Assembly (NCBI RefSeq): GCF_022678645.1
Contig: NZ_JALBWV010000056.1
Span: forward strand, 1-61,032
Direction of reading: 5' to 3'
DNA: 61,032 nt
Origin: Saccharopolyspora soli
GTDB lineage: Bacteria > Actinomycetota > Actinomycetes > Mycobacteriales > Pseudonocardiaceae
Shown: positions 8,956-18,225 of the stretch, in pieces
Position numbering within the stretch: position 1 is the first letter of the stretch
Layout: every line of letters begins with the position of its first letter
Program-made: the position numbers and the translations under genes
The notes under the pieces: generated by a model
Told to the model about the DNA's origin: nothing
Database searches by the model: none
What the model saw: only the letters and a program-made list of their open reading frames with translations

Positions 8956-10374
8956 ATGTCCGCTCAGTCCGATGGCCGCAGTCGCCGCCGATTCCCCAGC
9001 TCACGACGGCGGGCGACGCTGACCGAGGACGACATCACCGTCGTGGAGGCGCCCACGCTGCGGCGTGCGGTGGGCGCGACGGCGATCGGCAACACCATGG
9101 AGTGGTTCGACTTCGGCGTGTACAGCTACCTCGCGGCCACCCTCGGCAAGGTCTTCTACCCGGAGGCGACGCCGACCGTGCAACTGCTGGCCACGTTCAC
9201 GACCTTCGCCGCGGCCTTCTTGGTCCGGCCGCTGGGCGGGCTGGTGTTCGGGCCGCTCGGCGACCGCTTCGGGCGCCGCAACGTGCTGGCCACCACGATG
9301 ATCATGATGGCGGTCGCGACGTTCTGCCTCGGCCTGATCCCGAGCTACGCGGCGATCGGCGTCTGGGCGCCCGCGCTCCTGCTGGTCGTCCGCATGCTGC
9401 AGGGCTTTTCCACCGGTGGCGAGTACGCCGGAGCCATGACCTTCCTGTCCGAGTACTCGCCCGACCGCCGGAGGGGCTTCCTGGGCAGTTGGCTGGAGTT
9501 CGGCACGCTGACCGGCTACGTGCTGGGCGCGGGCCTGGTCACCGCGATCACCAGCGCACTCCCCGAGCAGGACGTGGTCGGCTGGGCCTGGCGAATCCCG
9601 TTCCTGGTCGCCGGTCCGCTGGGGCTGATCGGTCTCTACCTGCGGCTGAGGCTGGAGGAAACGCCCGCGTACTCGCGGATGGCCTCGTCCCGGGAAGACG
9701 AACGCGGCGGCGAATTCCGCACGATCATCGTCCGCTGGTGGCGGGCGATGTTGCTGTGCATCGGGCTCGTCCTCGCGTTCAACGTCACCAACTACATGCT
9801 GACCTCGTACATGCCGACCTACTTGAGCTCGGTGCTCGGGTACCGCGAATCGCACGGCCTGCTGCTGGTGTTGGTGGTGATGGTCGCGATGATGGTGGCG
9901 ATCACCTTCGTGGGGCGGCTGTCGGACCGCGTCGGTCGCCGTCCGGTGGTGCTCGTCGGGTGCGGCTTGCTGGTGGTCTTCGCCGTCCCATCCTTCTTGC
10001 TGGTGCAGATGGGTGGCGTGCTGCCGGTGTTCGCGGGTGTGGCGTTGCAGGGGCTGATGTTGTTGTGCTTCAACAGCACCCTGCCCTCGACGCTGCCCGC
10101 GCTGTTCCCGACGCGCGTGCGCTACGGCGGTCTGTCGATCGCCTTCAACATCTCGGTCGCGCTGTTCGGCGGGACCACGCCCTTGGTCTCCGAAGCCCTC
10201 ATCGCCGAGACCGGGAGCAAGATCATCCCGGCCGTGCTGCTCGTCGTGGCTGGACTCGTCGGGGGCGTCGCGATGTGGTTCACCCACGAGTCGGCGGGCA
10301 AACCGATGCCGGGTTCCGGCCCGACCGTCTCGTCGCGGCAGGAGGCCAAGGAGCTCGCGGCGCGCAGCCGCTGA
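8956..10374 (+). CDS. MFS transporter, metabolite:H+ symporter (ProP-like)
   Basis: Proton symporter of the MHS subfamily of the major facilitator superfamily, 472 aa with 12 helices. The ATG at 8956 follows AGGAGCAGG; the frame is open to 8800 but upstream is low-quality coding. Signatures are GNTMEWFDFGVYSY in TM1, GDRFGRR in the loop between TM2 and TM3, GFSTGGEYAGAM in TM4, and LSDRVGRRP in the central repeat loop. Members import proline, betaine, citrate, shikimate or ketoglutarate; ProP-like is my best guess. Its presumed divergent TetR regulator is decayed, so expression may now be constitutive. Confidence 0.93.
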   Translation: MSAQSDGRSRRRFPSSRRRATLTEDDITVVEAPTLRRAVGATAIGNTMEWFDFGVYSYLAATLGKVFYPEATPTVQLLATFTTFAAAFLVRPLGGLVFGPLGDRFGRRNVLATTMIMMAVATFCLGLIPSYAAIGVWAPALLLVVRMLQGFSTGGEYAGAMTFLSEYSPDRRRGFLGSWLEFGTLTGYVLGAGLVTAITSALPEQDVVGWAWRIPFLVAGPLGLIGLYLRLRLEETPAYSRMASSREDERGGEFRTIIVRWWRAMLLCIGLVLAFNVTNYMLTSYMPTYLSSVLGYRESHGLLLVLVVMVAMMVAITFVGRLSDRVGRRPVVLVGCGLLVVFAVPSFLLVQMGGVLPVFAGVALQGLMLLCFNSTLPSTLPALFPTRVRYGGLSIAFNISVALFGGTTPLVSEALIAETGSKIIPAVLLVVAGLVGGVAMWFTHESAGKPMPGSGPTVSSRQEAKELAARSR

Positions 10375-11002
10375 TCCGGCCGGTCGGAGGGGCCGACCGC
10401 GGCCTCTGACGCTGCTTCCGTTCGGATGTGGTCGCAGCCGCTCGTTCCGCCAGGCACTTCGCGCCGTTCCTCCGAAATCGCCGGTGACGACTACAGTACT
10501 TCCGTCCACGACAACAACATCCTGCACGCGCCCACAGGTCTGCGGGCACGACTGGCCGCACGCCACGGAGCCCTCCCGATATCAACGTCCACAATAGACA
10601 CCGTGGCGAGGTTGCCAGCGCGCGACGAATAGCACCCTGGCATCACCGGCTGCGATCAACCAATGCAGAGGATCGGGCCGTAGAAGCCGGAACGACATGG
10701 AAGCGCTACGCGCCCGGCATCATGTAGGACTGCCCGAAACCCGCCGCTTTCACCACTCGGAGCAAGTCAGCTCGGGCATTGACTGCCTCGCCCCGCCACT
10801 CCCTGCTGGCTTGCTCTGGGGCCGATTCGTCGTGCTGGTACCCGACGGGTAGGAGCCGAGATCCGTGTTTCTGTCGAGTTTTGGCCGCTGGTGTGGCCCT
10901 GTCGGCGGTGTTCACGGGCTGATTGCCCGCACAGGATCAGGAAGAGCTGTCCGGCTGACCAGATCCTGTCCGACGGGCCGAATCGGATGAAAAGGGAGTG
11001 AC
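10375..11002. other. 628-bp gap before the GH127 gene
   Basis: No gene is convincing here. A 69-codon minus-strand frame (10915-10706, ending VNARADLLRVVKAAGFGQSY) has a plausible composition but no ribosome site or recognised family. The GH127 ribosome site AGGGAG lies at the right end, so the promoter of the GH127-GH95 pair should be here. Confidence 0.4.
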
Positions 11003-13357
11003 ATGACGAGCAGCGGTAGGCCGATGAAGAGGCGTGATTTCCTCCGCTCCTCCGCCGTTGGCGCCGCCTCCGTGGCCGCGGCCGGATCCCTGCCCGTTGC
11101 CTACGCGGACACTCCCGGGCCCGCCGCTCACCTGCTCGCGAACAACGTGTCGCCCGATGTCGGGGCCGGTAGCACTGCTCCGATCCGGCCCTTCGCACTG
11201 CGCCAGGTGGCCGTGGGACCCGGCCTTTTCCAGGAGAAGCGCGACTTGATGAAGAACTTCATCGAGAGATACGACCACCAGCGCTTTCTCCTGTTGTTCA
11301 ACAACACCTCGGGGCGGCCCAATCCGCCCGGCCTGGACGTCCCGGGAGGTTGGGAGGACGGGGGTCTGCTCAGCGGCCACTGGACGGGCCACTACCTGAC
11401 CGCGCTGGCGCAGTCCCACGTCGACCAGGACGAGCAGGTCTTCAAGGACAAACTGGACTGGATGGTCGCCGAGCTCGGCGAATGCCAGGACGCACTGTTG
11501 GGCAGGACCGTGCATCCCGGCTACCTGGGTGCGCTACCCGAGGACGTGGTGCTGCGCGCCGGTCCACCGCGGTTCGCCCTGTACGGCGATGATCTGGACA
11601 CCAACACCTGGGCGCCGTGGTACACCCAGCACAAGATCATGCGCGGCCTCCTGGACGCCTACACGCTCACCGGCAGCCAGCGGGCGTTCGAGATCGTCCG
11701 CAAGATGGCGGACTGGGCGCACCTGGCGTTGACGCTCGGCGACATTCATCACCCGGACTACTCGGGACCGGTCACCAGGGACGATCTGAACCTCATGTGG
11801 GACACCTACATCGCCGGGGAGTACGGCGGTGCCAACGAGGTATTCGCCGAGATCTACGGGCTGACCGGAGACGATCGGCACCTGCAGACGGCCAGGTGCT
11901 TCGACAACCGCGAGTCATTGTTCGGTGCCTGCGTGGACAACCGGGACATCCTGGTCACCACCGACGCGACCCGCCCAGGTCGGCGGCGGCCGAATCGCCT
12001 GCACGCCAACACGCACGTCCCCAACTTCGTCGGCTACCTGCGGATCTTCGAGCAGACCGGCGAGGAGGAGTACCGGGTCGCGGCGAAGAACTTCTTCGGC
12101 ATGGTGGTGCCCCATCGCATGTTCGCGCACGGCGGCACGAGCGGGAACTTCCCAGGTTCCAATGACAACCCCGAAATGTTCCAGAACCGGGACAACGTCG
12201 CCAACGCCATCGGCTCGGATGGCGCCGAGTCTTGCACCACCTACAACTTGCTCAAGCTGGCGCGCAACCTGTTCTTCTTCGACCCCGATCCGGCGTACCT
12301 GGACTACTACGAGCGCGGCCTGGTCAACATGATCGCCGGGCAGCGAGCGGACACCGATACGGTCGAGGATCCGCAGCTCGTGTACTTCCAGCCGCTGACC
12401 CCCGGTTCCAGGCGCGACTACGGCAACACCGGAACCTGCTGCGGGGGCACGGGTTTGGAGAACCACACGAAGTACCAGGAGACGATCTACTTCCGCTCGG
12501 CCGACGGGTCGACCCTGTGGGTCAACCTCTACGCCACATCGCGCCTGGCCTGGACCGATCGCGGGTTCACCATCACGCAGCGGACCGACTTCCCCCGTGA
12601 ACAAGGCACCACGCTAACCGTGGACGGCAGCGGCCCGCTCGACATCAAGCTACGCGTCCCCGGCTGGGTGGCCGCGACCCCGCAGGGTTTCGTGGTGTCC
12701 GTCAACGGCCAACGCGTGGCGGGTCCTCCGGCACGACCCGGCAGCTACCTCACGCTGAGCCGGACGTGGAGCCCCGGTGACACCATCGAGGTCGCCATGC
12801 CGTTCACCATTCGCATCGAGCGGGCCATCGACCGTCCGGACACCCAGTCGATCTTCTGGGGCCCGCTGCTGATGCCGATCCTCGGCGACCCAGGCGCGGG
12901 CAACTTCCGGGAACTCACGCTCTACCGCTACCTGAAGCTGGACGGCGAATACTCCAGAGCGGCGATCACACCGAGCGGCGACCAGACCTTCACCACGGGT
13001 GGTCTCACGCTGCGTCCGCACTACGTGGGGGACGCCCAGCCCCAGTCCCCGTACTTCAGGAGGGTCGAGCCCGACGTGGTTTTCGGCACCATCAACACCG
13101 GTGTGCCCAACCGCAAGCGCGACGACGACCTGCCGAACTACGACGTACCGGTCGAGGGCATCGGCTCGCCCGGCGACGAGGGCCTGACCTTCCTCGACGT
13201 CGTGTGGGACGCCGCACCGTTCCCCACCCACGGCGACTTCGTGCGCCGGGTGGTGGAACTCGCGAACGAGTGGGTGGTCAATGGCCTGTTCACGGCCGCG
13301 GAACGCGACACCGTGATCGAGTACGCCACCCAGGCAGAAGGCGAACTCCGCCCGTAG
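11003..13357 (+). CDS. GH127/GH146-type beta-L-arabinofuranosidase, secreted
   Basis: Exo-enzyme predicted to release L-arabinofuranose from arabinan or arabinogalactan, 784 aa. It starts with a Tat signal (MKRRDFLRSSAVGAAS, residues ~8-30). The (alpha/alpha)6 barrel carries the family's zinc/catalytic set: Glu409 and Cys411 in GAESCTTYN, and Cys479-Cys480 in GTCCGG, matching the Glu-Cys3 cluster of the Bifidobacterium enzyme HypBA1. Two beta-sandwich domains follow. The GH95 gene begins 58 bp downstream on the same strand, so the two probably act together on plant wall side chains. Confidence 0.93.
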   Translation: MTSSGRPMKRRDFLRSSAVGAASVAAAGSLPVAYADTPGPAAHLLANNVSPDVGAGSTAPIRPFALRQVAVGPGLFQEKRDLMKNFIERYDHQRFLLLFNNTSGRPNPPGLDVPGGWEDGGLLSGHWTGHYLTALAQSHVDQDEQVFKDKLDWMVAELGECQDALLGRTVHPGYLGALPEDVVLRAGPPRFALYGDDLDTNTWAPWYTQHKIMRGLLDAYTLTGSQRAFEIVRKMADWAHLALTLGDIHHPDYSGPVTRDDLNLMWDTYIAGEYGGANEVFAEIYGLTGDDRHLQTARCFDNRESLFGACVDNRDILVTTDATRPGRRRPNRLHANTHVPNFVGYLRIFEQTGEEEYRVAAKNFFGMVVPHRMFAHGGTSGNFPGSNDNPEMFQNRDNVANAIGSDGAESCTTYNLLKLARNLFFFDPDPAYLDYYERGLVNMIAGQRADTDTVEDPQLVYFQPLTPGSRRDYGNTGTCCGGTGLENHTKYQETIYFRSADGSTLWVNLYATSRLAWTDRGFTITQRTDFPREQGTTLTVDGSGPLDIKLRVPGWVAATPQGFVVSVNGQRVAGPPARPGSYLTLSRTWSPGDTIEVAMPFTIRIERAIDRPDTQSIFWGPLLMPILGDPGAGNFRELTLYRYLKLDGEYSRAAITPSGDQTFTTGGLTLRPHYVGDAQPQSPYFRRVEPDVVFGTINTGVPNRKRDDDLPNYDVPVEGIGSPGDEGLTFLDVVWDAAPFPTHGDFVRRVVELANEWVVNGLFTAAERDTVIEYATQAEGELRP

Positions 13358-13415
13358 CCGTTGCGAGGCGCGCGATGTCAGCTCTGCCAGGCCTGCAGAT
13401 CAACCAGGAGGGGTA

Positions 13416-15749
13416 ATGCCCACTCGTCGTTCCTTTCTGCAAATGTCCAGTGTTCTCGGGGTTGGCGCACTCGCCTCGGGCCTGCCCACCTTCACCGCGC
13501 AGGCCGCGCCGCAGCGACCCGCGGTGTCCTCGTTGGTGGCGACCGAGGAAGCGACCAGGCTGTGGTACCCGGCGCCCGCAGCGGAGGGGGTGATCATCGA
13601 GCAGGGCCTGCCGGTCGGCAATGGCCGCCTCGGCGCGCTCGTCGGCGGCGACCCGGCGCGGGATTTCCTCTACCTCACCGACGTGACGCTGTGGACGGGC
13701 GGGTTGAACGACACGCTCGACGCCGATGGGCAGTTTCCGTACGATCCCGCGAACTTCGGGACTTTCAGCCTGCTCGCCAAGCTGTTCGTGCTGCTGCCGG
13801 ACCACATCGGTGTCAGCGACTACCGGCGCGAGTTGGACCTGTCCAATGGGATAGTCACCACGACCTACACGCACGATGGTGCCACCCATCGACGTGAGGT
13901 GTACGCGAGTCACCCGGACGACGTGGTGATCGTGAGGCTGTCCGGTGGCGAGCTGACCGGGTCGGTGGTGCTGGAGGGAACGCACGGCGAGAGCACGGTC
14001 GGCGAAGTATCGAGAACTGCGGCGAGGTTCTCCGGTTCGTTCCCCAACGGGCTCGCGTACGGCGCCGCGGTCACGGCGTCGGCGATCGGCGGGGCGGTCG
14101 AGGTGCGCGGCACCGAGGTCGCGTTCGTCGGATGCCGCGAGGTCGTCATCGTGTTCAGCGGAGGCACCAACTACGTGCCGGATTCCTCGACCGGCTTCAA
14201 GGATCCAACGCTGGATCCAGTAGCCGTTGCGCTTGCCCGCGTCGCGGCGGCGGCCCGGATCCCAGGTGCCGCGCTGCTGAACACGCACGTGGCCGACTAC
14301 CGCGAGCGCTACGACCGCATGACCATCGACCTGGGAGAATCCACTGCTCAGCAGCGCGGCATGGACACCTGGTCGCGGCTGGTGGCCCGCGGCGGCGACG
14401 GCGCTGCGCCCGATCCGGAACTGGAGGCGAGCTACCTCCAGTTCGGCCGGTACCTGATGATCACCGGCTCGCGGCGCAGCCTGCCGATCAACCTGCAGGG
14501 CCTGTGGCTGTCCAACAACACCCCGGACTGGTACAGCGACTACCACACCGACATCAACCTGCAGATGAACTACTGGCTCGCCGACCGCGCCGCGCTGTCG
14601 GACTGCTTCGACGCGTTCGCCGACTACTGCGTCGCGCAGTTGCCGGAATGGTCGAAGCAGACCCGGGCGCTGTTCAACGACCCGCGCAACCGCTTCCGCA
14701 ACACCAGCGGCAAGGTCGCCGGGTGGACCACAGCCTTCTCCAGCAACATCTACGGCGGGCTCGGCTGGTGGTGGCACCCGGCTGGAAACGCATGGCTGTG
14801 CAACTCCCTGTGGGAGCACTACGACTTCACCCAGGACACCGGGTATCTGAGCAAGATCTACCCGCTGCTCAAGGGCGCGTGCGAGTTCTGGGAGTCGCGG
14901 CTGATCGAGTCGCCGCAGGGGCTGATCGACGACCACGACTGGTCGCCGGAGCACGGCCCGCAGGACGCGCGCGGCATCACCTATGCCCAGGAACTGGTGT
15001 GGGACCTGTTCGGCAAGTACCGGATCGCGACCGACGTGCTCCACCGGGACCAGGACTACGGACGGGCGATGTCGGCCCTGCGGGACCGGTTGTACCTGCC
15101 GGAGGTGAGTCCGACGACCGGGATGTTGCAGGAGTGGATGTCCCCGGACGACCTGGGCGAGACCACGCACCGGCACCTGTCCGGGTTGATCGGGTTCTTC
15201 CCCGGCGATCGGATCCGAGCCGACGGCGGCCACCCGGACCTGGTGGAAGGCGTGCGGCAGACGCTGATCAGACGCGGCGTGGACAGCTTCGGCTGGGCGT
15301 GTGCGTGGCGTTCGGCTTGCTGGGCGCGGCTTCGGGACGCGGACCGGGCGTACCAGTTGCTGCTCAACGTGCTGCGTCCATCGATCGACTTCGCCAACGG
15401 CACCGCGCCGAACATGTTCGACATGTACAGCTTCGGCGACCGGGCCATCTTCCAGATCGACGCGAACCTGGGCGCGCCGACAGCGATGCTGGAGATGGTG
15501 CTGTATTCCCGCCCCGGCGTGATCGAGCTGCTGCCCGCGTTGCCGGGAGCGTGGGCTCGTTCGGGTTCGGTGGCGGGCATCGGCGCGCGCGGCGGTTTCG
15601 TCGTCGACCTGTCGTGGCGCGACGGCGCGGTGACCGAAGCGACGATCCACAGCGTGGGCGGTCGCACCACCGAGGTCCGCGCCGGAGCCTGGACGCGCAC
15701 TCTCCGCCTGCGCGAGGGCGAATCGATCACGGTCACGCCCACGAGCTAA
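13416..15749 (+). CDS. GH95 alpha-L-fucosidase (or alpha-L-galactosidase), secreted
   Basis: Inverting exo-glycosidase of 777 aa with a Tat-like signal (MPTRRSFLQMSSVLGVG). AGGAGGGGT directly precedes the ATG. GH95 landmarks are YPAPAAEGVIIEQGLPVGNGRLGA-type N-terminus, LPINLQGLWLSNNTPDW, the strand DYHTDINLQMNYW (residues 375-387), SPEH with Glu512 as likely general acid, HRHLSGLIGFFPG, and IDANLG with Asp682. In the Bifidobacterium 1,2-fucosidase the water-activating pair is Asn-Ile-Asn; here the first is Asp379, so this reads D-I-N. That could alter specificity or pH profile. The partner is the GH127 gene upstream. Confidence 0.92.
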   Translation: MPTRRSFLQMSSVLGVGALASGLPTFTAQAAPQRPAVSSLVATEEATRLWYPAPAAEGVIIEQGLPVGNGRLGALVGGDPARDFLYLTDVTLWTGGLNDTLDADGQFPYDPANFGTFSLLAKLFVLLPDHIGVSDYRRELDLSNGIVTTTYTHDGATHRREVYASHPDDVVIVRLSGGELTGSVVLEGTHGESTVGEVSRTAARFSGSFPNGLAYGAAVTASAIGGAVEVRGTEVAFVGCREVVIVFSGGTNYVPDSSTGFKDPTLDPVAVALARVAAAARIPGAALLNTHVADYRERYDRMTIDLGESTAQQRGMDTWSRLVARGGDGAAPDPELEASYLQFGRYLMITGSRRSLPINLQGLWLSNNTPDWYSDYHTDINLQMNYWLADRAALSDCFDAFADYCVAQLPEWSKQTRALFNDPRNRFRNTSGKVAGWTTAFSSNIYGGLGWWWHPAGNAWLCNSLWEHYDFTQDTGYLSKIYPLLKGACEFWESRLIESPQGLIDDHDWSPEHGPQDARGITYAQELVWDLFGKYRIATDVLHRDQDYGRAMSALRDRLYLPEVSPTTGMLQEWMSPDDLGETTHRHLSGLIGFFPGDRIRADGGHPDLVEGVRQTLIRRGVDSFGWACAWRSACWARLRDADRAYQLLLNVLRPSIDFANGTAPNMFDMYSFGDRAIFQIDANLGAPTAMLEMVLYSRPGVIELLPALPGAWARSGSVAGIGARGGFVVDLSWRDGAVTEATIHSVGGRTTEVRAGAWTRTLRLREGESITVTPTS

Positions 15750-15813
15750 CGTCTCACCCCCGAGCATCGTGGATGCCGTTGCTGCCACGAAGTCCGTCCA
15801 GAAAGGAGTAGTC

Positions 15814-17022
15814 GTGCTGGCCGATCCGGTGCGATTCACACCGCAGTTCAAGGCCGAGGCACCAGAACGCTACGCAGAACTGCGGGCGCGCGGGCCGATC
15901 CACCGGGTGACGCTGTCCAACGGCGTTGATGCGTGGGTCGTCGTGAGTTACGAGGCGGCACGCGCCGCGCTGACCCATCCCGCGCTGCGCAAGGACCCCA
16001 CATCCGCCGCGGATGTGCTGGCCGCCGCGGGGATTACGAGCCACCTGCCCGGCGTCGGGCTCGGCGGGCAGATGCTCGAAGCCGATCCGCCCGAGCACAC
16101 CCGGCTGCGCAGACTGGTGGCCAGCGCGTTCAGCCCTCGCCGCATCCAGGGACTGCGCGGCGGGATCGAAGAGATCTGCGACGAGTTGCTGGACGCGATC
16201 GCCCCGCTGGGCGAGACCGACCTGGTGGAAACCTTCACCGGCCCCCTGCCGGTCGCGGTCATCTCCGAACTGCTCGGCATCCCCGAGCCGCTCCGGGCCG
16301 AATTCCGGGTGCAGACCTTCGCGGCGCTGTCAGTGCCCTCGGACGAGCAACGCGCTGCCGCCGCGGACCTGAACGCGCTGCTGAGCGAACTGCTCGACCG
16401 CAAGCGCGAACAGCCCGAAGACGACCTGCTCTCCGCCCTGATCGCGGTGCACGACGAGGACGACGGGCGGCTGAGCCGCACCGAACTGGTCGGCACCGCC
16501 GTGCTGCTCGTGGTCGCCGGGCACGAGACCACGGTCAACCTGCTCGGCAACGCGCTGCTCGCGCTGTTCCGCGCGCCCGGACAGGCGGACCTGCTGCGAT
16601 CCGATCCGGAACTGATCCCCGGCGCGATCGAGGAATTCCTCCGCTACGACCCGTCGGTAGAGCTGACCACCCCGCGCTACGCCGCCGAAGACTGCGAGCT
16701 GGGCGGGCAGCGGATCAGTCGGGGCGACGTGGTCGTCGTGGCCCTCGGCTCGGCAAGCCACGATCTCGCCGTCACCGGCGACGCCGGACCGCCCGCGCTG
16801 GACGTGACCCGCTCGGCGAGCCGCCACCTCGCATTCGGGCACGGTGTCCACCACTGCCTCGGCGCACCGCTGGCGAGACTCGAAGCAGCGGTCGCGCTGA
16901 GCCGGGTTCTAACCCGGTTCCCAGACCTGCGGCTCGCCGTGCCCGAACACGAGATCCAGTGGGTCCCCAGCGGCATGATGCGCGGCCCGCTCCGGCTACC
17001 AGTGCGGTTCAAGGCCGAATAG
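15814..17022 (+). CDS. cytochrome P450
   Basis: Soluble class I P450 monooxygenase, 402 aa. The GTG at 15814 is selected because AAAGGAG lies at 15802-15807; an earlier in-frame ATG at 15769 has no ribosome site. All core motifs are intact: I-helix AGHETT (residues 235-240), K-helix ExxR (EFLR, 274-277), and the heme loop FGHGVHHCLG with thiolate Cys348. The overall pattern is that of actinomycete CYP107-like enzymes, but the substrate cannot be told. No ferredoxin gene is adjacent. It is convergent with the diacylglycerol kinase gene. Confidence 0.95.
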   Translation: MLADPVRFTPQFKAEAPERYAELRARGPIHRVTLSNGVDAWVVVSYEAARAALTHPALRKDPTSAADVLAAAGITSHLPGVGLGGQMLEADPPEHTRLRRLVASAFSPRRIQGLRGGIEEICDELLDAIAPLGETDLVETFTGPLPVAVISELLGIPEPLRAEFRVQTFAALSVPSDEQRAAAADLNALLSELLDRKREQPEDDLLSALIAVHDEDDGRLSRTELVGTAVLLVVAGHETTVNLLGNALLALFRAPGQADLLRSDPELIPGAIEEFLRYDPSVELTTPRYAAEDCELGGQRISRGDVVVVALGSASHDLAVTGDAGPPALDVTRSASRHLAFGHGVHHCLGAPLARLEAAVALSRVLTRFPDLRLAVPEHEIQWVPSGMMRGPLRLPVRFKAE

Positions 17023-17087
17023 GCGAACCTCCACCGCAACTCGCAGCGCGCCGAGAAGGGATGTTCACCGACGGAGTCTCGCCCTGC

Positions 17088-18020
17088 CTACGCATCCGGA
17101 CTGCGGGCGTCTTCCCAGGTTTGGGGGACAACGACGTGGAGAGCGTTGCGCGCCACCGAGAAGCGTTGCGGGGTGCCGTCGACCAGTTCGCCATCGACGT
17201 TGATCGGCAGGTTCGGCTCGGTCGCCACGTCGACCCGCACGGTGCGGAAGGTCTCGACGTGTTCGCTGTCCAGCGCGCCGCGCTTGAGATCGCGCACGAC
17301 GGAGATCAGATCGCGCAGAGTTCCCTGCCGCATCACCGAGATGTCCAATGTCGCGTCGTCGATACCGGAATCGTGCGCCGCGAGCTGCCCGCCGCCGAAG
17401 TAGCGGCCGTTGGCCACCGACAGCTGCAGCAAGCCGCGGTACTCCACGGGTTTGTGATCCCCGTCGGGGAAGGTCAGGCGCGCCGAGAACGGCCGGTGCC
17501 GCAGGAAGGCCCTGGCGGTCGCCACCGGGTAGGCCAGTGGTCCGATCCACTTCTTCAGCGTCGGCGACATCGCTTCGGCCACACCCGCGCCGATGCCAAC
17601 CGATGCGCGGTTGACGTAGTAGTTGTTGCCGCACAGGCCCAGGTCGATGTCGACCAACCTGCCGTGCGCGATGGTGCGGCACGCCTCGTCGAGATCCGTG
17701 GGAACGTGCAGGGTGCGGGCGAAATCGTTGGCGGTGCCCAGCGGGAGCAGACCCAGCGGAACCTCGCGGTGCGCGAGCACGTCGACCACTGAACTGACGC
17801 TGCCGTCACCACCGCCGAGGACGATCAGATCGTGGCCCGCGTCCACTGCGGCCGCCACCGTCTCCGGCAGGCGGGACGGATCGTGCAGCGGAAAGGTCGA
17901 GCGCAGCGGTACGCCCAGATCCCGCAGCTTTTTCGCCGCCTGTGCGTATGCCTTGTTTCCCGTGCGGGCACGCACGTTCACCACCAAGGCGGCTCGCTCG
18001 ACGGAACCGTGGATTGAAAT
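17088..18020 (-). CDS. diacylglycerol/sphingosine kinase family lipid kinase
   Basis: Lipid kinase-like protein of about 310 aa. The N-terminal catalytic domain has VVNVRARTG, the nucleotide loop LGGGDGSVSSVVDVL, and LGLLPLGTANDFARTL. The C-terminal beta-sandwich has YYVNRASVGIGAGVAEAM and ends with NVDGELVDGTPQRFSV, all as in YegS/DagK. The start is unusual. The only good ribosome site, AGGAG at 18030-18026, is spaced five bases from an ATT codon at 18020, and no ATG or GTG is in frame nearby; a TTG at 18035 is an alternative with poor spacing. It diverges from a methyltransferase gene and may modify membrane lipids. Confidence 0.88.
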   Translation of the reverse strand: MSIHGSVERAALVVNVRARTGNKAYAQAAKKLRDLGVPLRSTFPLHDPSRLPETVAAAVDAGHDLIVLGGGDGSVSSVVDVLAHREVPLGLLPLGTANDFARTLHVPTDLDEACRTIAHGRLVDIDLGLCGNNYYVNRASVGIGAGVAEAMSPTLKKWIGPLAYPVATARAFLRHRPFSARLTFPDGDHKPVEYRGLLQLSVANGRYFGGGQLAAHDSGIDDATLDISVMRQGTLRDLISVVRDLKRGALDSEHVETFRTVRVDVATEPNLPINVDGELVDGTPQRFSVARNALHVVVPQTWEDARSPDA

Positions 18021-18225
18021 GATCTCTCCTCGCAACCAGAGCTTGCCAGACCACCAGTGTAGTCGGGTGTCGTCGATGCGCCGTTCGCCGTGGAGCGTTT
18101 TCCCGTCGCGGAGCCAAGTCCCAGGTTGACTGGGGTGGAGTCCGGCCCCCAGCGGAGGAGGTAACCTGCGACCGGGTGAGACGCCAAGACCATCATCGTG
18201 AACGATGCGGAGGGGTGGACGCGAC

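Noticed and set aside
13290..15851. 853-codon minus-strand frame opposite GH95
   Set aside because: It is the antisense shadow of a strongly supported gene; arginine/valine/histidine-rich with no domain. Similar long antisense frames elsewhere were dropped for the same reason.
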